In this document: positions 24,047 to 31,509 of the stretch, one piece after another
Numbering within the stretch: the stretch's first letter is position 1
Layout: every line of letters starts with the position of its first letter
NCBI RefSeq assembly: GCF_009600885.1
Contig: NZ_VCLA01000140.1
Span: 55,016 to 119,015 of the forward strand
Length of the DNA stretch: 64,000 bases
Source: Streptomyces jumonjinensis
GTDB lineage: Bacteria > Actinomycetota > Actinomycetes > Streptomycetales > Streptomycetaceae
Direction of reading: 5' to 3'
Program-made: the position numbers and the translations under genes
Notes under the pieces: model-generated
Database searches by the model: none
What the model saw: only the letters and a program-made list of their open reading frames with translations
What the model was told of the DNA's origin: nothing

Positions 24047-25461
24047 CGGTCCCTCTCCGTGCGGGCGCGGGCGTGCGCGGCGGTCTCGGACGGCAGCCAG
24101 CCGCGGCGCTCCAGTTCGCCGACCAGTGTGAGGTACGGGCCGGTGAAGCGGCCGGTACGCGCCGGGTGGACCGTGCGGCTCAGCCGGACCATCCGTTCGG
24201 CCGCCGCGGCCAGCGTGGGGGCCGCGCCCGCCCCGTACGCCGCCAGCACGGCCATTCCCAGGGCCGGTTCGCTGTACTCGGGGACGCGGATCGGGCGGCC
24301 CAGGATCTCCGCCCGCAGAGCGGTCCAGTAGGCGCTGCGGACCGCGCCGCCGGTGAAGGTCAGCGGGCCGTCCACGGTCGCGCCCAGCAGATCGAGATAG
24401 TCCAGGCAGAGGCGTTCGGTCAGCGCGACGCCCTGGAGGAGGGCCGCCCAGTGCTCGGCGTCGGACGCCGGGGTGCCGAGGACGAACGCGGTCGCGTCCG
24501 GGGCGAGGAAGGGGAAGCGCTCGCCCCGCGCGCCGAGCGGATACGCCACCGGGGCCACGGCCGCGCGGTCCGCCGCCGCGCGGTCGGCGGCCCCACCGTC
24601 GGCGGCCCCACGGTCGGCCGAGTCACGGTCCGCCGCGAGGGCGTCGAGGGCGGCCGGGTCGGCGTCGGGGAAGGCCGTGCGCAGCGCGCCGCCGCCGACG
24701 TTGGAGGCCCCGCCGGGGAGCCAGTCGCCGTCCGGGGAGAGATGGCTGTAGACCACTCCGGACGGGTCGCGCAGCGGGGTCGCCGTGACCCCTTTGAGAA
24801 CGAGCGTGGTGCCGAGCACCGAATTCCAGGAGCCGACGGTGAGCGAGCCGGAGGCGATCTGGGCGGCGCAGCCGTCGGTCATCCCGGCCACAATCGCGGT
24901 CCCGGCGGGGAGGCCCGTCTCCTCCCCGGCGGCGCGGCTCACCTCGCCGATGACCGTTCCGGGGCGGACCACTTCGGGCAGCCCGGGCAGCCCGGGGTCG
25001 GCGAACTCCCCGCGCTCCGGGTCGTATCCCGTCTTGAGGGCGTGGCTGGAGTCGGTGGGCAGCGGCCGGCCCGCCAGCCGGGCGGCGATCAGATCGGCCT
25101 GGTGGGTGATCCGCCCAGGGCCGTACGCGTCGAGAAGGAGGCGGGCGCGGCCCGTGCCCCGGCCGGGCGCGCGGCCGTCGTCGTACATCACCGCCGGGGT
25201 CAGCTCCCGGCCACGGTCGTCGGTGAGCAGGACCGTGCCGGAGGTGGCGCAGATCGCGAGGGCCCGGGGGCGGTGGCCGTCGCCCAGGGCTCCGCGCACC
25301 GCCTCGCGGACGGCGGTCCACCAGTCCGCGGGGAGCTGTTCATGGCGCTTGCCGTCACGGCGGCCGGTCAGCGGCGCGGAGCCGCTGCCGAGGATCGCGC
25401 CGTCGTCGGCGGCGACCACCGCGCGGACGCTCTGGGTGCCCAGATCGATCCCCATCCACAT
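24043..25461 (-). CDS. FGGY-family carbohydrate kinase A
   Basis: The protein has 472 aa from ATG 25461, which has a GGAGGAG site and gives the family N-terminus MGIDLGTQSVRA. Phosphate-binding motifs are GIDLGTQS near the N-terminus and LTFTGGAVRSAYWTALRAEILG near the C-terminus. The middle MTDGCAAQIASGSLTVGSWNSVLGTT is typical of FGGY kinases for pentuloses, xylulose or polyols. Residues about 276-303 are an Ala/Asp/Arg repeat inserted in a loop and look like a tandem-repeat expansion. It is co-transcribed with the histidine phosphatase. The sugar is unknown. Confidence 0.9.
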   Translation of the reverse strand: MWMGIDLGTQSVRAVVAADDGAILGSGSAPLTGRRDGKRHEQLPADWWTAVREAVRGALGDGHRPRALAICATSGTVLLTDDRGRELTPAVMYDDGRAPGRGTGRARLLLDAYGPGRITHQADLIAARLAGRPLPTDSSHALKTGYDPERGEFADPGLPGLPEVVRPGTVIGEVSRAAGEETGLPAGTAIVAGMTDGCAAQIASGSLTVGSWNSVLGTTLVLKGVTATPLRDPSGVVYSHLSPDGDWLPGGASNVGGGALRTAFPDADPAALDALAADRDSADRGAADGGAADRAAADRAAVAPVAYPLGARGERFPFLAPDATAFVLGTPASDAEHWAALLQGVALTERLCLDYLDLLGATVDGPLTFTGGAVRSAYWTALRAEILGRPIRVPEYSEPALGMAVLAAYGAGAAPTLAAAAERMVRLSRTVHPARTGRFTGPYLTLVGELERRGWLPSETAAHARARTERDR

Positions 25462-25580
25462 ACCGGCTCCTCCCGGGCACGCCGCTCGCGGCCTCCTCTG
25501 AGACGTTCTCATCTTCCGGCGGGAGAAACCCGTGCGCGGAGGATTGACGGGCCACCGTCTCTGTCACAAGCTCTGGTGCC

Positions 25581-25886
25581 ATGCGAGGACCCGGGGCGCG
25601 GCCGGTCACCCGGCCGGGGACGACCGCCGGCTTCCCCGGCGCGCTGACTCCGCTCGTCGCCGAGCGCGGCATCCGCCCGATGACGCCGGGCGGCGGCTAC
25701 GATCCGCTGCACATATCCGTCATGCGCACCCTTTCCGCCCCGTCCGCCCGTGCTGTGCCGCGACTCTCCCGCTCCGGTCCGGTCGCCGCGAGCGACGGCG
25801 ACGGCGACGGCGCACCGGTCGGGGCCGTGCGCGAACTCGATGAGCACAAGATCCCCCATCAGGTCTGTGCGGTGGGCCGGATGTAG
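25581..25886 (+). CDS. Hypothetical protein or decayed gene (101 aa)
   Basis: I do not recognise this. The frame has strong third-position GC bias over most of its length, and GGGYDPLHISVMRTL looks like a folded segment. The N-terminus is Pro/Gly-rich and a GDGDGDG run sits in the middle. No good ribosome site precedes it. It fills the space between kinase A and the dehydrogenase, where related clusters often carry a DeoR- or GntR-type regulator. It could be the remnant of such a gene. The rest of 25462-25931 should hold the divergent promoters. Confidence 0.3.
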   Translation: MRGPGARPVTRPGTTAGFPGALTPLVAERGIRPMTPGGGYDPLHISVMRTLSAPSARAVPRLSRSGPVAASDGDGDGAPVGAVRELDEHKIPHQVCAVGRM

Positions 25887-25931
25887 GCCCCGCCCCGGCC
25901 CACAGGCCGACGATCACGCGGAGGAACCGAA

Positions 25932-26945
25932 ATGAAAGTCCTGGCTGCCGGCGACCACTTCGTCCGCAACTCCCTGATCGCCGAGGCCCTGCGGCGAGCC
26001 CTCGCCGACACCTCGCTGGAGCTGACCGAGCTCACTCTGCCCTGGCCGCTGGAGCCCTTCGGCCCGGTCGCCGAGGTGGCGGAGGCGAGCGACTCCGAGG
26101 ACGCGCTGATCAAGGCGCTGGACGGGGTGGAGGTCTGTGTCACCCAGATGGCCCCGTTCACGGAGCGGGTGCTGGAGGCATCCCCCGCGCTGCGGATGAT
26201 CGCCGTCTGCCGGGGCGGCCCGGTCAACGTCAACGCCGAGGCGGCCAGGGCCCGGGGGGTACGGGTCTGTTTCGCGCCGGGGCGCAACGCCGCGTCGACC
26301 GCCGAGTTCACCATCGGGCTGATGCTGTCGGCGCTGCGCCGTATTCCCGAGGCCCATCACTCGCTGGCGCTGGAAGGGGACTGGGACGGCTCGTACTACA
26401 CGTATGAGCACAGCGGGCTCGAACTGGAGGACACCCCGGTCGGGCTGGTCGGCTACGGCGCGGTCGGCAGCCGGGTCGCACGGGTGCTGACCGCCTTCGG
26501 CGCGGAGGTGGAGGTGTACGACCCGTATGTGCGCGGCGATGTGCTCGGGATGCGCGCCGGGTCGCTGGACGCGCTGCTCACCCGCTCCCGGGTGCTGACG
26601 CTGCACGCCCGGCTGACCCCGGAGACCCGGGGGCTGATCGGGGCGCGCGAGCTGGAGCTGCTGCCGCACGGCGCGGTGCTGGTGAACGCGGCGCGCGGCG
26701 GGCTGCTGGACACGGAGGCGCTCTGCGACGCGCTGGACAGCGGGCGGCTGGCGGCGGCGGCGCTGGACACCTATGCCGAGGAGCCGCTGCCCGAGGGGTC
26801 GCGGCTGCTGTCCACGCCGAATCTGGTGCTCACTCCGCATATCGCGGGCGCGAGCCGGGCGGTGGCCCGCAAGGCGGCGCAGATCGCGGCGGCCGAGGTG
26901 GCCCGCTATGCCCGCAGCGAGCCGCTCGCCCACACCCTGAACTGA
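25932..26945 (+). CDS. D-isomer-specific 2-hydroxyacid dehydrogenase
   Basis: This 337-aa NAD(P)-dependent oxidoreductase is of the PGDH/formate dehydrogenase-like superfamily. The dinucleotide motif is VGLVGYGAVGSRVA. The catalytic Arg is in VNAARGGLLD, the Glu in TYAEEPLP and the His in LTPHIAGAS. GGAGG-type spacing precedes ATG 25932. It would interconvert a D-2-hydroxyacid and a 2-oxoacid. Next to FGGY kinases, the substrate may be a sugar acid or sugar phosphate derivative. It is probably co-transcribed with kinase B, from which it is separated by a 14-bp repeat array. Confidence 0.92.
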   Translation: MKVLAAGDHFVRNSLIAEALRRALADTSLELTELTLPWPLEPFGPVAEVAEASDSEDALIKALDGVEVCVTQMAPFTERVLEASPALRMIAVCRGGPVNVNAEAARARGVRVCFAPGRNAASTAEFTIGLMLSALRRIPEAHHSLALEGDWDGSYYTYEHSGLELEDTPVGLVGYGAVGSRVARVLTAFGAEVEVYDPYVRGDVLGMRAGSLDALLTRSRVLTLHARLTPETRGLIGARELELLPHGAVLVNAARGGLLDTEALCDALDSGRLAAAALDTYAEEPLPEGSRLLSTPNLVLTPHIAGASRAVARKAAQIAAAEVARYARSEPLAHTLN

Positions 26946-26948
26946 CCC

Positions 26949-27046
26949 TTCTGTACCGACCCTTCTGCACTGACTCTTCTGCACTGACTCTTCTGCACTG
27001 ACTCTTCTGCACTGCACCTTCCGCACTGCCCCTTCTGCCCGACAGG
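26949..27046. repeat. 14-bp tandem repeat, seven copies, adjoining a ribosome binding site
   Basis: Seven units from 26949, 26963, 26977, 26991, 27005, 27019 and 27033 follow the form TTCTGCACTGACTC. Units two to four are identical, and the last decays into ACAGG, the start of the kinase B Shine-Dalgarno sequence. The array fills almost the whole gap between two probably co-transcribed genes. Confidence 0.9.
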
Positions 27047-27056
27047 AGCGCTGACG

Positions 27057-28475
27057 ATGGCGACATACATCGGGATCGACGCAGGTACGTCCATGGTCAA
27101 AGCGGCGGCTTTCGACGAGCGGGGCCGCCCGCTGGGGGTCGAGTCGCGGCCGGTCTCGCTCTCCCTCCACGGCGGTCACGCCGAGCAGGACATGGAGGAG
27201 GTGTACGGCGCGGTGGAGGAGGTGCTCACCTCGCTGACGGCGGTCCTCGACGATCCGGTGGAGCTGATCGGTCTGACGGGGCAGGGGGACGGGGTCTGGC
27301 TGGTCGACGACCAGGGCCGGCCGGTGCGGGCGGCGATCTCCTGGATGGACGGCCGGGCGCATGAACTGGTCGACGAGTGGCAGTCGTCGGGCGTGGTGGA
27401 CTCGGTCTTCCGGCGCTCCGGGAGCGCGATGTTCCCCGGCTGTCCCGGGCCGGTGCTGGCCTGGCTGGACCGGCACGAGCCCGCGGCCCTGGACGCGGCG
27501 TCGGCCGCCGTCTACTGCAAGGACATGGTGTTCCAGCGGCTGACCGGCATCCGGGCGACGGATGTGTCGGACGCGTCGATGCCGTTCCTGGACCCGCGCA
27601 CCCGGGCGTACGCGGACGAGGTGCTGCTGACGCTGGGGCTTTCGCACCGGCGGCGGCTGCTGCCCCCGATCAGCGATCCGGTGGCGGTGGGCGAGCTGCC
27701 GGAGTCGGGGACGCGGATCGCGAACGGGCCCTACGATCTGCCGGCCTGCGCGCTGGGCGCGGGGGTCACCGCGCCGGGCGACGGGCTGTTGATCGTCGGC
27801 ACCTGTCTGGCGGCGCTGGTGGCCGTCGACGAGCTCGATCTGGCCGGTGAGGCGGCGGGGCTGCACATCTCCACGGACCGCCCGGGGCACTGGCTGCGGG
27901 CCATGCCCGCGATGGTGGGCACGGCGGCGCTGGACTGGGTGCTGAACACCACGGGCGTGGCGCATACGGAGGTGAACGGGCTCCTTGAGGCCACTCCGCC
28001 GGGCGCGCACGGGGTGCGGGTGCTGCCCTATTTCGCCTCGTCGGGCGAGCGCGCGCCGTTTGTGGAGCCCCGGCTGCGGGCGGAGCTGAGCGGGGTCTCG
28101 CTGGAGTCCACCAAGGCGGATCTGATCCGGGCCACGTGCGAGGGCATCGGTTTCGCGGCGCGGCACTGTCTGGAGGCGGCCGGGCTCACGGGGTCGCTGG
28201 CGATCTGCGGCGGCGGGACACGGTCTCCCGCGTGGATGCGGCTGTTCGCGGATGTGCTGGGGAGGCCGCTGCGGATCGTCGAGGGCGAGGTGGGGGCGCG
28301 GGGCGCGGTGCTGGCGGCGGCGGAGCGCTTCGGGGTGGAGCTGGAGACGGCCGTGTGGACGGAGCCCACGTCGGTGGTGGAGCCGGACGCCGAGCGGGCG
28401 GAGTTCTACGCCAAGGCGTACGACGACCATCTGGAGCGCCTGGCGGCGGCCCGCTCCCGGGCCCGCGCGACCTGA
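27057..28475 (+). CDS. FGGY-family carbohydrate kinase B
   Basis: This 472-aa sugar or polyol kinase has the N-terminal phosphate loop YIGIDAGTSMVKAA, the substrate-side LTGQGDGVWLVDDQGRP and AISWMDGRAHE, and the C-terminal adenosine site LAICGGGTRSPAWMRLFADVLG. A good AGGAG site precedes ATG 27057. It is only distantly related to kinase A across the divergent region. Closest in feel are erythritol/glycerol/xylulose kinases, but the sugar cannot be assigned. It follows the 2-hydroxyacid dehydrogenase in the same direction. Confidence 0.92.
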   Translation: MATYIGIDAGTSMVKAAAFDERGRPLGVESRPVSLSLHGGHAEQDMEEVYGAVEEVLTSLTAVLDDPVELIGLTGQGDGVWLVDDQGRPVRAAISWMDGRAHELVDEWQSSGVVDSVFRRSGSAMFPGCPGPVLAWLDRHEPAALDAASAAVYCKDMVFQRLTGIRATDVSDASMPFLDPRTRAYADEVLLTLGLSHRRRLLPPISDPVAVGELPESGTRIANGPYDLPACALGAGVTAPGDGLLIVGTCLAALVAVDELDLAGEAAGLHISTDRPGHWLRAMPAMVGTAALDWVLNTTGVAHTEVNGLLEATPPGAHGVRVLPYFASSGERAPFVEPRLRAELSGVSLESTKADLIRATCEGIGFAARHCLEAAGLTGSLAICGGGTRSPAWMRLFADVLGRPLRIVEGEVGARGAVLAAAERFGVELETAVWTEPTSVVEPDAERAEFYAKAYDDHLERLAAARSRARAT

Positions 28476-28696
28476 CCGCTCCCGGGGGGTGTACGCCCGG
28501 GGGCCCGGCGCGGTCCTGGGCCCGGCATGTCCCGGGACCGCGCGGCCGGAGATCCCGCGCGGCCCGGGGCACGTACGGCCCGGGTCCAGCCCAGCACGGT
28601 ACGGGTCCCGGCCGCCGCGCCCTCACCCGTACGCCGAGCACCGTCCGAGCTCCATCGAGCACCCGCGCATCCGAGCACCCGACGAGGGAGATCCGC

Positions 28697-29791
28697 ATGC
28701 CCGCACTGCCCAGACGCAGATCGGTCCTGCTGGCCGCCGGCGCGAGCGGCACCCTGGCCGCGCTGCCCGGCCCGGCACGCGCCAGCGACCACGGCGACCA
28801 CGGCGACGGCCGCCGGCCCGTGGTGATCGGTCACCGGGGCGCGGCCGGCTGGCGGCCCGAGCACACCGAGGGGTCGTACGCCTTCGCCGTCCGCTCCGGG
28901 GCCGACTGGATCGAACCGGATCTGGTCCCCACCAAGGACCATGTCCTGGTCGTCCGGCACGAGAACGAGATATCCCAGACCACCGATGTGAGCTCCCGGC
29001 CGGAGTTCGCCGACCGCAGAGCCAGGAAGCTGATCGACGGACGGTGGGTGGAGGGCTGGTTCACCGAGGACTTCACGCTGGCCGAGCTGAAGACCCTGCG
29101 TACGGTCGAACGGCTGCCGCTGGTCCGCAATCGCAACACCGTCTTCAACGGCCGGGAGCCGATCCTCACCTTCCAGGAGACCGTGGATCTCGCCCGCCGG
29201 CTCTCCCGGCTCCACGGCCGCCGCATCGCCGTCTTCCCGGAGACCAAGCACCCCGCCTACTTCCGCTCGATCGGACTGCCGCTGGAGCCCGAGCTCATCC
29301 GTGTCATCCGTCGCAACCGGCTCGACCGGCACAGCTGTGTGGTGCAGTCCTTCGAGCCCGCCAGCCTGCTGCTGATGGCGGAGGCCGGGCTACGGCTGCC
29401 GCTGTGGCAGGCCATCGGCACCACGGGCGGCCCCTTCGGCCACGATCTGACGTATCAGCAGATGACCACAGCCCAGGGGCTGGCGCGGATAGCGGAGTAC
29501 GCGGAGTGGATCGGCCCGGACAAGTCCTGGGTCGCCCCGCCCTCCCCCCTGCCGGCCAACGCGCACGCGGCGGGGCTGAAGGTCGGCGCGTACACCTTCC
29601 GGGCGGAGAACACCTATCTTCCCGCCGCCTTCCGGCGGGGCACCGCGGCCCATGACTTCGGCGACGCGTTCGGCGAGTACGCGCTGCACTACGGCATCGG
29701 AGTGGACGCCGTCGTCACCGACTTCCCGGATATCGCGGTCCTCGCCCGCCAGGAGTACTGCGCCTTGGTACGGCCTGAGCACGGCACCTGA
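28697..29791 (+). CDS. Secreted glycerophosphodiester phosphodiesterase
   Basis: The protein has 364 aa. The N-terminus has a twin-arginine-like signal (PRRRSVLLAAGASGTLAALPG). The GDPD catalytic motif is VIGHRGAAGWRPEHTEGSY, followed by ADWIEPDLVPTKDHVLVVRHE and FPETKHP. It hydrolyses glycerophosphodiesters to glycerol 3-phosphate and an alcohol, probably outside the cell, as a phosphate and glycerol scavenger. A GAGGGAG site precedes ATG 28697. The frame is open far upstream, but that part is antisense or intergenic. A stem-forming stretch at about 28520-28560 may terminate the kinase B transcript. Confidence 0.92.
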   Translation: MPALPRRRSVLLAAGASGTLAALPGPARASDHGDHGDGRRPVVIGHRGAAGWRPEHTEGSYAFAVRSGADWIEPDLVPTKDHVLVVRHENEISQTTDVSSRPEFADRRARKLIDGRWVEGWFTEDFTLAELKTLRTVERLPLVRNRNTVFNGREPILTFQETVDLARRLSRLHGRRIAVFPETKHPAYFRSIGLPLEPELIRVIRRNRLDRHSCVVQSFEPASLLLMAEAGLRLPLWQAIGTTGGPFGHDLTYQQMTTAQGLARIAEYAEWIGPDKSWVAPPSPLPANAHAAGLKVGAYTFRAENTYLPAAFRRGTAAHDFGDAFGEYALHYGIGVDAVVTDFPDIAVLARQEYCALVRPEHGT

Positions 29792-29818
29792 GTCCTAGGA
29801 CCAATGCCTGATCGGCCA

Positions 29819-29880
29819 CGGTCCCTCCTGCTGCTAACGTGCACTTGCGTAAGATGTGCATTAAGCAGTCGGAGGGACCG
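29819..29880. promoter_or_regulatory. sodF promoter with SD-pairing inverted repeat and Nur-like sequence
   Basis: CGGTCCCTCC (29819-29828) is the exact complement of GGAGGGACCG (29871-29880), which contains the sodF ribosome binding site. CTGCT (29831-29835) pairs with AGCAG (29864-29868) inside it. Between them is an AT-richer core with TGCAC-TTGCG-TAAGAT-GTGCA. TAAGAT (29850-29855) is a plausible -10. The half-sites resemble a nickel-responsive Nur box. Confidence 0.45.
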
Positions 29881-29887
29881 GAAAAAC

Positions 29888-30523
29888 ATGGCCGTCTACA
29901 CGCTTCCTGATCTGCCGTACGACTACACCGAGCTCGAACCGGTCATCAACCCGCAGATCATCGAGCTGCACCACGACAAGCACCACGCCGCGTACGTCAA
30001 GGGCGCCAACGACACCCTTGAGCAGCTCGCTGAGGCCCGCGATAAGGACCAGTGGGGAGCGATCAACGGCCTGGAGAAGAACCTCGCGTTCCATCTCTCC
30101 GGCCATATCCTCCACAGCATCTACTGGCACAACATGACCGGCGACGGCGGCGGCGAGCCGCTGGACAAGGACGGCGTCGGCGAGCTCGCGGACGCGATCG
30201 CCGAGTCGTTCGGCTCCTTCGCCAAGTTCAAGGCCCAGCTGACCAAGGCGTCCGCGACGACGCAGGGCTCGGGCTGGGGCGTTCTGGCGTATGAGCCGGT
30301 CAGCCGCCGTCTGATCGTGGAGCAGGTCTACGACCACCAGGGCAATGTCGGCCAGGGCTCCGTGCCGATCCTGGTCTTCGACGCCTGGGAGCACGCCTTC
30401 TACCTTCAGTACAAGAACCAGAAGGTGGACTTCATCGACGCCATGTGGCAGGTCGTGAACTGGCAGGACGTGGCCAAGCGCTACGCCGAGGCCAAGGAGC
30501 GCACGCCGCTCATCGCGCCGTGA
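29888..30523 (+). CDS. sodF: Fe/Mn-family superoxide dismutase
   Basis: This 211-aa cytoplasmic enzyme converts superoxide to oxygen and peroxide. Metal ligands are His28 (ELHHDKHH), His in [11 protein letters not shown], Asp and His in [20 protein letters not shown] 29888 gives the family start [13 protein letters not shown]. In S. coelicolor the homolog is Fe(Zn)-dependent, repressed by nickel through Nur, and its 3' UTR yields a small RNA acting on sodN. The 5' and 3' sequences here are compatible with both layers. Confidence 0.95.
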   Translation: MAVYTLPDLPYDYTELEPVINPQIIELHHDKHHAAYVKGANDTLEQLAEARDKDQWGAINGLEKNLAFHLSGHILHSIYWHNMTGDGGGEPLDKDGVGELADAIAESFGSFAKFKAQLTKASATTQGSGWGVLAYEPVSRRLIVEQVYDHQGNVGQGSVPILVFDAWEHAFYLQYKNQKVDFIDAMWQVVNWQDVAKRYAEAKERTPLIAP

Positions 30524-30539
30524 CCCCCGGGGCCCGACC

Positions 30540-30636
30540 CCGTTGAAACGTCCTGCTCGTGATCGTCTTCTCAACCTTCACGTGCGGGCGGATGAGAGAA
30601 GGACCCCCGCGAGGACGTGACTCGCGGGGGTCCTTC
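30540..30636 (+). ncRNA. Candidate s-SodF small RNA from the sodF 3' UTR, with terminator
   Basis: The stretch after the sodF stop contains a pyrimidine-rich, low-GC segment TCTTCTCAACCTTC (30566-30579), the complement of a Shine-Dalgarno-like GAAGGTTGAGAAG. It ends in a perfect 16-bp stem (30598-30613 with 30621-30636). S. coelicolor makes a sodF 3'-UTR RNA that pairs with sodN mRNA. This region has the right place and layout, but sodN is outside the window, so pairing cannot be tested here. Confidence 0.55.
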
Positions 30637-30657
30637 CATACTCCACCCGAGCGAGGA

Positions 30658-31299
30658 TCAGAGGTTGGAGAAGTCCGGTTCCGCCGTGCGGCTGCGCTTG
30701 ATCTCATAGAAACCGGGGGTCGACGCCACCAGCAGGGTGCCGTCCCAGAGCCTGGCCGCCGCCTCGCCGCGCGGGGCCGGGGTGACCACCGGGCCGAAGA
30801 ACGCGACCTGCTCGCCGTCCGCGCCGGGGACCGCGATGACCGGGGTGCCCACGTCCTGGCCGACCTTGTCGATGCCCTCCTGGTGGGAGGCGCGCAGCTC
30901 GGTGTCGTAGGTGTCCTTGTCCATGTAGTCGGCGAGGGCGGCGGGCAGCTCCGCGTCCGCCAGCGCGCCGATCACGGCCTCCCGGGTGACGCCCTCGCCC
31001 CGGTTGTGGAAGCGGGTGCCGAGCGCGGTGTAGAGCCGGCCGAGGACCTCGCTGCCGTGCTCCCGCTCGGCGGCGACGGCGACCCTGACCGGGCCCCACG
31101 CGTCCTTCAGGACCTCCTGGTACTCCTCCGGGAGCTCGTCGAACCGCTCCTCGTTCAGCACGGCGAGGCTCATCACATGCCAGCGGAGCTCGATGTCCCG
31201 CAGCTGCTCCACCTCCAGCATCCAGCGGGAGGTCATCCAGGCCCAGGGGCAGAGCGGATCGAACCAGAAGTCCACGGGGGTCTTGCCGTTCTCGGGCAT
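30658..31299 (-). CDS. DsbA-family protein, Rv2466c-like mycothiol-dependent reductase
   Basis: This 213-aa thioredoxin-fold protein has an inserted helical domain. The active-site region is DFWFDPLCPWAWMTSRW, with a CPWA motif near residue 17, where mycobacterial Rv2466c has CPWC. It thus has a single cysteine, consistent with a monothiol, mycothiol-linked mechanism. ATG 31299 has an AAGGAGAG site. It is convergent with sodF and divergent from pepN. Together with sodF it fits an oxidative-stress role. Confidence 0.9.
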   Translation of the reverse strand: MPENGKTPVDFWFDPLCPWAWMTSRWMLEVEQLRDIELRWHVMSLAVLNEERFDELPEEYQEVLKDAWGPVRVAVAAEREHGSEVLGRLYTALGTRFHNRGEGVTREAVIGALADAELPAALADYMDKDTYDTELRASHQEGIDKVGQDVGTPVIAVPGADGEQVAFFGPVVTPAPRGEAAARLWDGTLLVASTPGFYEIKRSRTAEPDFSNL

Positions 31300-31509
31300 C
31301 TCTCTCCTTGGAAAACCGCGGCACACGGGCGCGGCTGAAGCGGGGGCGCGCGTCTCATCGGCACAACGCCGGAGACGGGCGTCCGATTCCCGGATACCGG
31401 TCACCGGGCGCACATGGGAGTATCGGGGCGTTTGTCGCGGTGAACGAAGCCGTGCCGACGGCCGCCGTGTCGAGCGGCGGCCCTGTGAACGAGAGACGAA
31501 GGAGTGCCC

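Noticed and set aside
25914..28430. An 838-codon minus-strand frame over the dehydrogenase and kinase B genes
   Set aside because: It spans two real genes and the 14-bp array in antisense, with His/Arg/Gln-rich composition and no recognisable domain.
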